The notes below the pieces were generated by a model. The model was not told where the DNA came from. It did not search any database and worked only from the letters and a program-made list of their open reading frames with translations. The translations under genes were made by a program, and so were the position numbers. Below, in pieces: positions 43,226 to 51,840 of a stretch of DNA of 64,000 nucleotides (its first letter is position 1; every line of letters begins with the position of its first letter). Source of the DNA: Rhodobacterales bacterium RIFCSPHIGHO2_02_FULL_62_130 (GTDB lineage Bacteria; Pseudomonadota; Alphaproteobacteria; Rhodobacterales; Rhodobacteraceae); assembly GCA_001828855.1 (NCBI GenBank), contig MHZT01000048.1:62001-126000 (forward strand). Reading direction: 5' to 3'.

Positions 43226-44091
43226 CGCCCGCCCTCCAGCGCGCCATAGGCCCAGAGCAGCGCCATCTGGGCGGGTTCTCCGGTGTGATGGGTGTGGAAA
43301 TGCCAGCCCACCGCACGCGCAAGATCGGCCAGCCGCGCCTTGCGGGTGGCAAGCCTGTCCAGATAGCGCCCGCGCAAATCGCCCGCCTTCAGCGTTTCAT
43401 GCCGCAGACTTCCGCCCATGGATTCAAAGATGGTACGGCCATCGAACGGAAAGTCTTCCTCTGCCGGATCAAGCACTTGCACCATCACACCCTTTACCCC
43501 GCGATCTGCCGCGGCTGTCAGCGCAGTTTCAATCGGGTCCAGATCGCCCAGAAAATCCGACAGGAACACCGCGCGGCCATGCGGCACCATGCCGACGACT
43601 TGCGGGCTGCCATAGTCATCGGTCGCCAGATCGCGCTCCAAAGCATCCATCAAGGCCATGATCTGCGCCCGCCCCGGCCTTGGCGGCAGGCCCGCAATCC
43701 CCACACGCTCGCCTCCGCGCAACAACAGCACGGCCAGCGCCAACGCCAATACCCGCGCGCGGTCCAGTTTGGGGGCGCGGTCCTTGGCCCCCGAAAACCC
43801 CATCGACCGCGATCCGTCCACCCAAAGCGAAACCGACTGCGCCGCCTGCCATTCGCGCTCGCGCACGAAATGCGCGTCAGACCGCGCCGACCTGCGCCAG
43901 TCAATCGACCGCGCCGCATCGCCCTGATGCGCGGGGCGGTATTGCCAGAACTCATCCCCCTGACCGGCCCGCCTGCGCCCGTGTTCGCCCAACATCAGCG
44001 TCGCGGCCAAATGCTCGGCCTCGGCCAGCAGGGCTGGCAAGGATTGGCCAAGCGTCTCGGCCCGGGATCGCAGATCGGTCGCAAGGCTCAC
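43222..44091 (-). CDS. DUF58 domain protein (vWA-like), MoxR partner
   Basis: A 289-residue cytoplasmic protein with the DUF58 signature: GEHGRRRAGQGDEFWQYRPAHQGDAARSIDWRRSARSD, appearing in order at about 35-75, then a vWA-like metal site DGSRS in WVDGSRSMGFSG. DUF58 proteins are encoded beside MoxR ATPases in many bacteria and are thought to pass the chaperone activity to membrane vWA proteins. Overlaps both neighbours by 4 bp. Confidence 0.9.
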   Translation of the reverse strand: MSLATDLRSRAETLGQSLPALLAEAEHLAATLMLGEHGRRRAGQGDEFWQYRPAHQGDAARSIDWRRSARSDAHFVREREWQAAQSVSLWVDGSRSMGFSGAKDRAPKLDRARVLALALAVLLLRGGERVGIAGLPPRPGRAQIMALMDALERDLATDDYGSPQVVGMVPHGRAVFLSDFLGDLDPIETALTAAADRGVKGVMVQVLDPAEEDFPFDGRTIFESMGGSLRHETLKAGDLRGRYLDRLATRKARLADLARAVGWHFHTHHTGEPAQMALLWAYGALEGGR

Positions 44092-45092
44092 GCGGCGGCC
44101 TCAAGCCGCAGGCTGCGCGTCACCACGCGGTCGATCAGCCCCGACAGGCTTTCCCCCCGCGCCCGCGCCGCAAACGACAGCGCCATCCGGTGGACCAACA
44201 CAGACCGCGCCATCGCTGCCACATCGGCCACCGAAGGCACCAGACGACCATCCAGCAGCGCCCGCGCCCGCACCGTCAGCATAAGTGCCTGCGCGGCCCG
44301 CGGCCCCGGCCCCCAAGACAGACTGCCCGCCAGATCGCGCCCTTCGGGTTCCGACGGACGGCAGGCGCGCACCAGATCCAGAATCGCCTCGACCACCTGA
44401 TCGCCAACCGGCATCCGCCGGATCACCGCCTGCGCGGCCAGCAATTCATCGGCGCTAAACACCTGATGCGCGGCACTTTCTTCGGCCCCTGTGGTGGCAA
44501 TCAGAATATCACGCTCGACTGCGCGGGTGGGGTATTCGACATCGACTTGCAACAAAAAGCGGTCCAATTGCGCCTCGGGCAACGGATAGGTGCCTTCCTG
44601 TTCAATCGGGTTTTGCGTGGCCAGAACGTGGAAGGGGCGGCCCAAGGGGCGATGCTGGCCTGCGATAGAAACCTCGCGCTCCTGCATTGCCTGCAACAGC
44701 GCGGATTGGGTGCGCGGGCTTGCGCGGTTGATCTCATCCGCCATCAAAAGCTGACAAAACACCGGCCCTTCCAGAAAGCGGAACGCCCGTGTGCCATCTG
44801 CCGCCGTCTCCAGCACCTCCGACCCCAGAATATCGGCGGGCATCAGGTCGGGGGTGAACTGGATGCGGTTACCTTTCAGCCCCATCACCGTCGACAAAGT
44901 ATCGACCAGCATGGTCTTGCCCAAGCCCGGCAAGCCCACCAGCAACGCATGGCCCCCGCACAGCATGGCGGCCAGAACCTGATCCACAACCTTGTCCTGC
45001 CCGATAAATTTGCGATTGATCGAGACCTTCGCCTCGGCCAACCGCGCGCCAAGCGCTTCGATCTCGGCAACAAGCTGGGTAGGATCGGCCAT
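44088..45092 (-). CDS. MoxR-family AAA+ ATPase
   Basis: A 334-residue ATPase of the MoxR family, first gene of the operon. Walker A GLPGLGKT lies near residue 55 and Walker B LMADEINRASPRTQSALLQAMQE near 115-137. Sensor 1 ATQNPIEQEGTYPLPEAQLDRF follows at about 155-176. MoxR proteins act as chaperones for metal-dependent or vWA-containing complexes. The ATG at 45092 follows GAGGAAT. The open frame upstream overlaps the divergent DUF1285 gene and is not used. Confidence 0.94.
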   Translation of the reverse strand: MADPTQLVAEIEALGARLAEAKVSINRKFIGQDKVVDQVLAAMLCGGHALLVGLPGLGKTMLVDTLSTVMGLKGNRIQFTPDLMPADILGSEVLETAADGTRAFRFLEGPVFCQLLMADEINRASPRTQSALLQAMQEREVSIAGQHRPLGRPFHVLATQNPIEQEGTYPLPEAQLDRFLLQVDVEYPTRAVERDILIATTGAEESAAHQVFSADELLAAQAVIRRMPVGDQVVEAILDLVRACRPSEPEGRDLAGSLSWGPGPRAAQALMLTVRARALLDGRLVPSVADVAAMARSVLVHRMALSFAARARGESLSGLIDRVVTRSLRLEAAA

Positions 45093-45125
45093 GACATTCC
45101 TCGCAAAGCGGTTATATGAAGGTAT

Positions 45126-45752
45126 ATGAGCCAAGTATGGCATCCGGCACAAATGGCAAAAAGCATGAGCGGACAAATGATCGTGAAACCCTCGGCCGAG
45201 GGGCTGGCCGCCTCGGTGACGGCGGCCGCGAAGAAAGGCCCGCCGCCGGTGCATCTGTGGAACCCGCCGTTCTGCGGTGACATCGACATGCGGATCGCAC
45301 GGGACGGGACGTGGTTCTACCTTGGCACCCCGATTGGCCGCGCCCCCTTGGTGAAACTGTTTTCCTCGATCCTGCGCCGCGAAGGTGACGCCTATTTTCT
45401 TGTCACGCCGGTGGAAAAAGTGGGCATCCGTGTCGATGACGCGCCCCTTCTGGCCGTGGATTTCCACGCCAGCGGAACCGGCCCCACCCAATCCCTGCAC
45501 TTTGTCACCAAAACCGAAGACGAAGTAACCGCCAGCGCCGAAAACCCGCTCCGTATCGATCGTGACCCCGAAACGGGCGAACCGGCCCCTTATGTCCATG
45601 TTCGCGCGGGCCTATGGGCGCTGATTGACCGCAAATCCTTCTACCGGCTGGTTGATCTGGGCTGCCATCACGATCATCAAGGCCAAAGCTGGTTCGGCCT
45701 ATGGTCCGAAGGCTGTTTCTTTCCGGTGATTCCTTCGGTAGACTTGCCCTGA
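45126..45752 (+). CDS. DUF1285 family protein
   Basis: A 208-residue protein of the DUF1285 family. Core segments are HLWNPPFCGDIDMRIARDGTWFYLGTPIGRAPLVKLFSSIL and a C-terminal YVHVRAGLWALIDRKSFYRLVDLG, in order. The metabolic role is unknown. Several in-frame starts exist (45126, 45153, 45165 and 45177); the first has GAAGG close by but the true start may be 45165. It is divergent from moxR, 33 bp apart, and overlaps the next gene by one base. Confidence 0.82.
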   Translation: MSQVWHPAQMAKSMSGQMIVKPSAEGLAASVTAAAKKGPPPVHLWNPPFCGDIDMRIARDGTWFYLGTPIGRAPLVKLFSSILRREGDAYFLVTPVEKVGIRVDDAPLLAVDFHASGTGPTQSLHFVTKTEDEVTASAENPLRIDRDPETGEPAPYVHVRAGLWALIDRKSFYRLVDLGCHHDHQGQSWFGLWSEGCFFPVIPSVDLP

Positions 45753-46528
45753 TGCCTCAATTCGCCGCAAATCTGACGATGCTGTTTACCGAGGTGGCAG
45801 CGCTGGACCGACCGGGCCTTGCGGCCCAAGCGGGTTTTGACGGGGCCGAAATCCTGTTCCCCTATGATTTTCCCGCCAAGGATTGGGAGGCGGCACTGGC
45901 AGGCCTGCCCGTGGCGCTGATCAACACCCCCCCCGGCGACTGGTCGACCGGAGATCGTGGATTTGCCGCTGTTCCGGGCGAGGAAACCCGCTTCCGCGAT
46001 GCCTTCCTGCGCGGTGCGGATATGGCCGCCCGCCTTGGTGCCGCCCGCCTGCATGTGATGGCCGGAGTCGCGCGCGGCCCACTGGCCGAACAAACCTATG
46101 CCGAAAATCTGGCATGGGCGGTGGCCCAGGCCCCCGATCAACAGATCTGCCTCGAACCCCTGAACACCGATGATATGCCGGGCTATTTCCTGAATGACTT
46201 CGATCAGGCGGGCCGGATTCTGGACGATCTTGCCCTGCCCAATCTGGGCATCCAGTTCGACCTGTGGCACGCCGCGCGTATCCACGGCGATCCTGCGCTG
46301 GTCTGGGCGCGCCACAAACACCATGTCACCCATATCCAGATCGCAGGCTTCCCCAACCGCAACGAACCCGGCGGCGGGGGCTTCGATCTGACTGGCCTGT
46401 GTGCTGAGCTGGATGACGCCGGCTACCAAGGCTGGGTCGCCGCCGAATACCGCCCCTCCCGCGCCACAGTGCATGGTCTGGCATGGCTGGGCGCGCTGAA
46501 AGCCCGCTCACGCCTGATCGGGGTCTAG
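45752..46528 (+). CDS. hyi: Hydroxypyruvate isomerase (TIM-barrel)
   Basis: Interconverts hydroxypyruvate and tartronate semialdehyde, a step of glyoxylate metabolism. The 258-residue AP-endonuclease-2-like TIM barrel has conserved residues in CLEPLN (Glu near 142), QFDLWHA and AEYRPSRAT (Glu near 236). The ATG overlaps the DUF1285 stop (TGATG). It would fit glycolate use with glcDEF, though the two loci are 8 kb apart. OtnI-type (4-carbon acid) isomerases look very similar, so the exact substrate is uncertain. Confidence 0.85.
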   Translation: MPQFAANLTMLFTEVAALDRPGLAAQAGFDGAEILFPYDFPAKDWEAALAGLPVALINTPPGDWSTGDRGFAAVPGEETRFRDAFLRGADMAARLGAARLHVMAGVARGPLAEQTYAENLAWAVAQAPDQQICLEPLNTDDMPGYFLNDFDQAGRILDDLALPNLGIQFDLWHAARIHGDPALVWARHKHHVTHIQIAGFPNRNEPGGGGFDLTGLCAELDDAGYQGWVAAEYRPSRATVHGLAWLGALKARSRLIGV

Positions 46529-46615
46529 GCTTTCATCTTGGCCCAAATACTCCCGCCAGAGGCTCCTTGCGCCGGCGTCGGGTGCCTCCGGCGGGGATAT
46601 TTAGGCAGAGAGGAT
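46529..46615. repeat. Family 2 palindrome, full copy
   Basis: The left arm (46530-46564: TTTCATCTTGG, AAATACTCCC, GCCAGAGGC) and the right arm (46584-46615: GCCTCCGGCGGGGATATTTAG, GCAGAGAGGAT) form an inverted pair with one mismatch in the GC core. It lies directly after the hyi stop. Confidence 0.85.
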
Positions 46616-46638
46616 GTAAACGAAACCTGTCCGAATTG

Positions 46639-46664
46639 GGGTAGGGTGTGTGCTTGCACGCACC
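46639..46664. repeat. Family 1 palindrome
   Basis: GGTGTGTG (46645-46652) pairs with CACGCACC (46657-46664) with one mismatch around CTTG, preceded by GGGGTA as in the 1984 copy. It follows the family 2 copy by 29 bp. Confidence 0.8.
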
Positions 46665-46718
46665 TTTGGCAATCCGCTAGAATAGGCGAAACCGGACAAG
46701 ACCAAGGATTCCCCCGAT

Positions 46719-46904
46719 ATGACGATCAAAGCGCCTGAAACCCAAATCGTCACCCATTGGAAAATTGCCTGTGATGGCGGTGAAGGGGCTTTGGGCCATC
46801 CGCGCGTCTGGCTGACCATTCCGGCCGATACCGGCTTTGTCGAATGCGGCTATTGCGACAAGCGGTTCGAAATTGACCGCGCCCACGCGCATGACGATCA
46901 CTAG
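46719..46904 (+). CDS. CHCC zinc-finger protein (NDUFS6-like)
   Basis: A 61-residue protein with the CHCC zinc-binding pattern: Cys in [14 protein letters not shown], the His of GHP, and CGYC near the C-terminus. It matches the zf-CHCC family, whose mitochondrial member NDUFS6 is a complex I accessory subunit and whose alphaproteobacterial members associate with complex I. No nuo genes are nearby. Its TAG stop shares CTAG with the convergent neighbour. Confidence 0.85.
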   Translation: MTIKAPETQIVTHWKIACDGGEGALGHPRVWLTIPADTGFVECGYCDKRFEIDRAHAHDDH

Positions 46905-47107
46905 GGTCGGCGCGCGATTGCCCAGATAATCCCCGCGATCAGGCCGACCACCGCGCCGATGGGCATCAGCGTAAAGACGACGCCCATCGCATAGGCGCCT
47001 TCCATCTGCGATATGTCAAAGATCGGGATCGCCACGGTGGCAAGGGCCAGCGTGATGATTGGCCCAAGGACAAGCCCTCCCAAACCCCACAAGATGATCC
47101 GGCCCAT
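46901..47107 (-). CDS. Small two-helix membrane protein, unknown function
   Basis: A 68-residue protein with two membrane helices (about residues 5-28 and 41-63) separated by [11 protein letters not shown]. No family recognised. It converges on the zinc-finger gene with the two TAG stops overlapping in CTAG. AT 47108-47222 the gap to polA holds only its ribosome-binding site. Confidence 0.65.
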   Translation of the reverse strand: MGRIILWGLGGLVLGPIITLALATVAIPIFDISQMEGAYAMGVVFTLMPIGAVVGLIAGIIWAIARRP

Positions 47108-47222
47108 GCCTGCCCCCGTGTTTCGGGTAGCCTAACGCGTTTCGCCTCTCTGCGCCATCGCGCAGGTCTGGCAGCGCGGCCCCGATCATGCAAATATCAT
47201 CCCGCATATAAAGGAGAGACGC

Positions 47223-50030
47223 ATGGCCTTCGGCAAGGGAAACCACCTGCACCTGATCGATGGCTCTGCCTTCATCTTCCGCGCCTATCACGCGCTGCCC
47301 CCGCTTACGCGCAAATCCGACGGGATGCCGGTTGGCGCTGTGGCGGGTTTCTGCAACCTGCTGTGGGGTGAACTTACCACCACCCGCAGTCAGGAATCCC
47401 CGACCCATATCGCGGTGATCTTTGATGCGGGGTCCAAGACCTTCCGCAACGATATCTACCCCGATTACAAGGCCAACCGGCCAGAACTGCCCGAGGACCT
47501 GCGCCCGCAATTCGCCTTCACGCGCGAAGCGACCCGCGCCTTCAACGTGCCCTGCATCGAGGTTGAAGGCTATGAGGCCGACGACATCATCGCCACCCTT
47601 GCTCACCGCGCGCGGGATGCGGGGGGGACGGTGACGATCATTTCGTCGGACAAGGATCTGATGCAGTTGATCGGCGATGGCGTCGATATGCTGGACCCGA
47701 TGAAGAACAAGCGCATCGGTCCGGACGAGGTATTCGAAAAATTCGGTGTCGCCCCCAACCGCGTGATCGATGTGCAATCACTGGCGGGGGATTCGGTTGA
47801 TAACGTGCCGGGCGCGCCGGGGATCGGGATCAAGACTGCCGCCCTGCTTATTCAGGAATATGGCGATCTGGAAACCCTGCTGGAGCGCGCGGGCGAGATC
47901 AAGCAGCCCAAGAGGCGCGAGGCGCTGATGGGCAATGCCGATCTGATCCGCATTTCCAAACGCCTCGTGTCCTTGGATTGCGATATGCCGCTGGATGTGT
48001 CTCTGGACACTTTGGAATTAAAAACGCCCGAGGCCGAAACCTGCATGGCCTTCCTGAACGCGATGGAATTCCGCACCCTGACCCGCCGTGTGGCGGAACG
48101 GTTGAAGGTGGATGCACCGGTTCTGGAGGACAGCAAGGGTATGCACGTTGAAGGCGCGCATGACGCCGCCCCCGCGCCGGATCGGCTGCCGTTTGACCAT
48201 GCAGCCTATGAAAATATCAATACGTTTGAACAGCTTGCCAAGTGGATCGCCCATATCCGCGACATCGGCCATGTGGCGGTGGATACCGAGACCACCTCGC
48301 TGGACGAGATGCGGGCGGAACTGGTGGGGATTTCGCTGTGTGTGGATGCAGGGCGCGCGGCCTATATCCCGCTGGGGCATAAACAGGGTGGCGGCGATCT
48401 GTTCGGGTCATCCGAACTGGTGGCGGGGCAACTGCCTTTGCAAACGGTTCTCGACGCGTTGAAGCCGGTGCTTGAGGACGCCGCGATTCTGAAAATCGGC
48501 CAGAACATGAAATATGACTGGAAGATCTTCGCCCGCCACGGCATCGAAATCGCGCCCTTCGATGACACTATGCTGCTGTCCTATGCCATGCATGCGGGCT
48601 TGCACGGGCATGGCATGGATGCGCTGTCCGAGCAATATCTGGGCCACCAGCCGATCCCGATCAAATCCCTGCTGGGCAGCGGCAAGGCGCAAGTGACCTT
48701 TGACCGCGTGGGGATCGAGGATGCGGTGAAATACGCCGCCGAGGATGCCGATGTGACCCTGCGCCTGTGGCAGTTGTTCAAGCCGCAACTGCACCGCGCC
48801 CGTGTGACCACCGTTTACGAAACGCTGGAACGCCCGCTGGTGCCGGTTCTGGCGCGGATGGAGATGGCGGGGATCACCGTTGACCGCGATACCCTGTCGC
48901 GCATGTCCAACGCCTTCGCGCAAAAGATGGCGCAGCTTGAGGACGAGATTCAGAACCTTGCGGGCGAGAAGTTCAACGTAGGCTCGCCCAAGCAGTTGGG
49001 CGAGATTCTCTTCGACAAGATGGCCCTGCCCGGTGGCGAAAAGGGCAAGACGGGGGCCTATGGCACCGGCGCGGATATTCTTGAGGATCTGGCGACCGAA
49101 CACGAGTTGCCTGCCCGCGTGTTGGATTGGCGGCAGTTGGCCAAGCTGAAATCGACCTACACCGATGCGCTGCAAGACCACATCAACCCCGAAACGGGGC
49201 GGGTGCATACGTCTTATTCCATCGCGGGGGCGAATACGGGGCGCTTGGCCTCGACCGATCCGAACTTGCAGAATATCCCTGTGCGCTCCGAGGAAGGCCG
49301 CCGCATCCGCGAGGCTTTTGTGGCGCCCAAGGGCAAGGTTCTGGTTTCCTTGGACTATTCGCAGATCGAGTTGCGAATTTTGGCGCATATCGCCGACATT
49401 CCGGCACTTCAGCAGGCGTTCAAGGATGGTCATGACATCCATGCCATGACCGCCTCCGAGATGTTCAACGTGCCGCTCGATCAGATGACCAGCGATATCC
49501 GCCGTCAGGCCAAGGCGATCAACTTTGGCGTGATCTATGGCATTTCCGGCTTTGGCCTTGCCCGCAACCTGCGGATTCCGCGCGCGCAGGCGCAGGGGTT
49601 CATCGACCGCTATTTCGAACGCTTCCCCGGCATCAAGGAATATATGGCGCAGACGGTGGCCTTTGCCCAAGCCAACGGCTTTGTGCAGACGCTGTTTGGC
49701 CGCAAGATCAATACGCCGGAAATCAACGCCAAAGGGCCGGGCGCGGGCTTTGCCAAGCGTGCCGCGATCAACGCGCCGATACAAGGCACCGCTGCCGATG
49801 TGATCCGCCGCGCCATGATCCGCATGCCCGCCGCCATTGCCGACCTGCCCGCGACCATGCTGTTGCAGGTGCATGACGAACTTCTGTTCGAGGTGGACGC
49901 CGACGCCGCCGACACCCTAGCCGCCCGCGCCAAAGAAGTGATGGAGGGTGCCGCCCATCCTGCCGTGCATCTGAAAGTGCCGCTGACGGTTGAGGCAGGG
50001 CAGGGCGCAAGCTGGGCCGCAGCGCATTGA
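47223..50030 (+). CDS. polA: DNA polymerase I
   Basis: Repair and Okazaki-fragment polymerase with 5' nuclease, proofreading and polymerase domains. The 935-residue protein has the 5' nuclease in about residues 1-290 (YKANRPELPEDLRPQ, GYEADDIIATLA). The 3'-5' exonuclease spans about 330-530, with motifs VDTETTS, NMKYDWK and YAAEDADVTLRLW intact. The polymerase follows with LDYSQIELRILAH, RRQAKAINFGVIYG and QVHDELLFEV. AAAGGAGAG precedes the ATG. The TGA overlaps the TTG start of the next gene. Confidence 0.97.
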   Translation: MAFGKGNHLHLIDGSAFIFRAYHALPPLTRKSDGMPVGAVAGFCNLLWGELTTTRSQESPTHIAVIFDAGSKTFRNDIYPDYKANRPELPEDLRPQFAFTREATRAFNVPCIEVEGYEADDIIATLAHRARDAGGTVTIISSDKDLMQLIGDGVDMLDPMKNKRIGPDEVFEKFGVAPNRVIDVQSLAGDSVDNVPGAPGIGIKTAALLIQEYGDLETLLERAGEIKQPKRREALMGNADLIRISKRLVSLDCDMPLDVSLDTLELKTPEAETCMAFLNAMEFRTLTRRVAERLKVDAPVLEDSKGMHVEGAHDAAPAPDRLPFDHAAYENINTFEQLAKWIAHIRDIGHVAVDTETTSLDEMRAELVGISLCVDAGRAAYIPLGHKQGGGDLFGSSELVAGQLPLQTVLDALKPVLEDAAILKIGQNMKYDWKIFARHGIEIAPFDDTMLLSYAMHAGLHGHGMDALSEQYLGHQPIPIKSLLGSGKAQVTFDRVGIEDAVKYAAEDADVTLRLWQLFKPQLHRARVTTVYETLERPLVPVLARMEMAGITVDRDTLSRMSNAFAQKMAQLEDEIQNLAGEKFNVGSPKQLGEILFDKMALPGGEKGKTGAYGTGADILEDLATEHELPARVLDWRQLAKLKSTYTDALQDHINPETGRVHTSYSIAGANTGRLASTDPNLQNIPVRSEEGRRIREAFVAPKGKVLVSLDYSQIELRILAHIADIPALQQAFKDGHDIHAMTASEMFNVPLDQMTSDIRRQAKAINFGVIYGISGFGLARNLRIPRAQAQGFIDRYFERFPGIKEYMAQTVAFAQANGFVQTLFGRKINTPEINAKGPGAGFAKRAAINAPIQGTAADVIRRAMIRMPAAIADLPATMLLQVHDELLFEVDADAADTLAARAKEVMEGAAHPAVHLKVPLTVEAGQGASWAAAH

Positions 50031-50377
50031 TCGCCGATTGGGCCAGCCTGCGCGCGCTGGCCCTGTCGCTGGGCCTGCCCGAAGTCACACCTGCAACCCC
50101 TTGGGGGCATGAGGTGCTGAAGGCCTTTGGCAAGCTGTGGTGCTATTGGGCCTATTACGAAGATGCCGCCGTGTTCAAAGCCGGTTTCGAGGAACGCGAG
50201 ATGTTGATGCAGGCCGATCCTGCAACCTTCTTTCTGCATCCCCACTATGCGCCGCACAAACTGGTTCTGGTGCGCGCGGGCCATATTGATCCCGATTGGG
50301 CAAAGGCGCGGCTGGTGCAGCAATGGCGCGATGCCGCCCCCAAGCGGTTTTTGCGCGATTGGGATGCGCGGACATGA
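50027..50377 (+). CDS. MmcQ/YjbR family protein
   Basis: A 116-residue protein of the MmcQ/YjbR fold: LALSLGLPEVTPATPWGHEVLKAFGKLWCYW, read in parts, and MLMQADPATFFLHPHYAPHKLVLVRAGHID. Family members have a double-wing DNA-binding-like fold but no settled function. The start is TTG at 50027, which overlaps the polA TGA (TTGA). It overlaps the following gene as ATGA. Confidence 0.8.
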   Translation: MIADWASLRALALSLGLPEVTPATPWGHEVLKAFGKLWCYWAYYEDAAVFKAGFEEREMLMQADPATFFLHPHYAPHKLVLVRAGHIDPDWAKARLVQQWRDAAPKRFLRDWDART

Positions 50378-50940
50378 CCGAACCCCTCCCTTTCGCCACC
50401 CCGCAGGACTGGAACGACTGGCTGGCCGCAAACCATTCCACCGCCAAGGAAATCTGGGTTCTGTATCACCGCAAGGGGTCCGGCACTCCGTCAATCGACT
50501 GGCAGCAGGCCGTGGTCGAGGCGCTGGTCTGGGGCTGGATTGACGGGGTACGCCGCACCGTCAGCCCGACAGAATGGACCCAGCGGTTCACCCCGCGCAA
50601 GGCTGGCAGCTCGTGGTCGCAGATCAACCGTGCCCATGCCGAACGCCTGATTGCCGAAGGCCGTATGCAGCCCGCGGGGCTGGCGCAGGTGCAGATCGCG
50701 CGGGAAAACGGGCGCTGGGACGCCGCCTATTCCGGTGCGGCCCCGACCGAGTTGCCGCAGGATTTTCTGGATGCCTTGGCTATGGCATCCGAGACCGCGC
50801 GCATCACCTTCCAGACCATCAACGCCAGAAGCCGTTTTGCGATCTATTACCGCCTCACCACCGCCAAGCGCCCCGAAACCCGCACCAAGCGCATTGCCGG
50901 TTTTATCGAGACATTGGCGCGGGGCGAGCAGCCCTACTGA
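50374..50940 (+). CDS. YdeI/OmpD-associated family protein
   Basis: A 188-residue protein with the YdeI core: WLAANHSTAKEIWVLYHRKGSG, VVEALVWGWIDGVRR and FTPRKAGSSWSQINRAHAERLI. Related proteins are found next to DUF1801 genes, and function is unknown. The ATG overlaps the preceding stop by 4 bp, which makes polA-yjbR-ydeI a likely operon. The 3' end overlaps the convergent DUF1203 gene by 7 bp. Confidence 0.85.
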   Translation: MTEPLPFATPQDWNDWLAANHSTAKEIWVLYHRKGSGTPSIDWQQAVVEALVWGWIDGVRRTVSPTEWTQRFTPRKAGSSWSQINRAHAERLIAEGRMQPAGLAQVQIARENGRWDAAYSGAAPTELPQDFLDALAMASETARITFQTINARSRFAIYYRLTTAKRPETRTKRIAGFIETLARGEQPY

Positions 50941-51395
50941 TCCATCCGGCACTGGAAACAGTTGTTCCGCGCCGATCTGACATGCAGATACATCACGCGC
51001 GGATCGGCAAAACGCGCAGCCGCCTCGGTCCGCAAACTGCTCGTCGCCACCACAGCCCCCGTGCCATAAACGATCCGGTCATCCGCCCCGTATCCGCGCA
51101 GGATATAGCTGGGCGAGGCCAGCATGGCAGGCAGATCACGCCCGCCGGCTGCCGTGCAGGCATCGGCGCATAGAAAGATCGGGCCAAGCTCGGCATAGGG
51201 CTGCGGCTGCGGAAAGGGACGATGCGCCAGAACCAGCATCGGCGCCCCTTTGGGGATCATCGCCAGACAATGCCGACAGGGATTGCCGCCGCCGTCCGAG
51301 ATATGGCGCTCGGGTGCTTGGCCGTTTGCATCAGGTCCGCCCGCCTGATAGGCGCGGACGGTTTCCGTGGGGATCGGGGTGAAACGTGGTGTCAT
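50934..51395 (-). CDS. DUF1203 family protein
   Basis: A 153-residue protein with the DUF1203 layout: an N-terminal ARG-rich lead, CRHCLAMIPKGAPMLVLAHRPF, GPIFLCADAC and a C-terminal MYLHVRSARNNCFQCRMD. Its clustered cysteines (PCRHC, NCFQC) suggest metal binding or redox activity. Function unknown. Convergent with the YdeI-type gene. Confidence 0.82.
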   Translation of the reverse strand: MTPRFTPIPTETVRAYQAGGPDANGQAPERHISDGGGNPCRHCLAMIPKGAPMLVLAHRPFPQPQPYAELGPIFLCADACTAAGGRDLPAMLASPSYILRGYGADDRIVYGTGAVVATSSLRTEAAARFADPRVMYLHVRSARNNCFQCRMDQ

Positions 51396-51464
51396 CTGAA
51401 GGCTCCTTGCAAAGCCTTACCCTGCCTACGGCTGACCCAAGCAATCGACCCGAAAGTTGCGGAA

Positions 51465-51836
51465 TCAGGCGCGTTCGATCAGACGGCCAAGCACGCGGCC
51501 GCCCAGAATGTGCAGATGGTAATGCGGCACCTCTTGCATGCCATGCGCGCCCGCGTTGGTGATGGCACGATAGCCCTCGCCCGGAGCGACCCCCACCAAC
51601 GCACAAACCGCCGCCGCCGTGCGGTGAAAATCGGTGATCTCTTCGGCGCTGGCCGCAGCCGCGAAATGGTCGAAGGTCACATAAGGCCCCTTGGGGATCA
51701 CCAGCACGTGCACAGGCGCGGCAGGTTTGATGTCATGGAAGGCCAGCGTGTGATCGGTTTCCATCACGGTCTTGTTGGGAATTTCACCGCGCAGGATGCG
51801 GGCGAAGATGTTTGTGGAGTCGTAGTCATGGGCCAT
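51465..51836 (-). CDS. HIT-family nucleotide hydrolase
   Basis: A 123-residue HIT protein (HINT-like nucleoside phosphoramidase/hydrolase). The histidine triad HYHLHILGG lies near residues 105-113, and FARILRGEIPN is the typical N-terminus. The ATG at 51836 is 4 bp after the glycosyltransferase stop, so the two genes are co-transcribed. An upstream open frame overlaps the glycosyltransferase and is not used. Confidence 0.93.
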   Translation of the reverse strand: MAHDYDSTNIFARILRGEIPNKTVMETDHTLAFHDIKPAAPVHVLVIPKGPYVTFDHFAAAASAEEITDFHRTAAAVCALVGVAPGEGYRAITNAGAHGMQEVPHYHLHILGGRVLGRLIERA

Positions 51837-51840
51837 GGGA

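Noticed and set aside
45092-45599. N-terminal extension of the MoxR ATPase
   Set aside because: The extension has no MoxR similarity and overlaps the divergent DUF1285 gene; ATG 45092 has its own ribosome-binding site.
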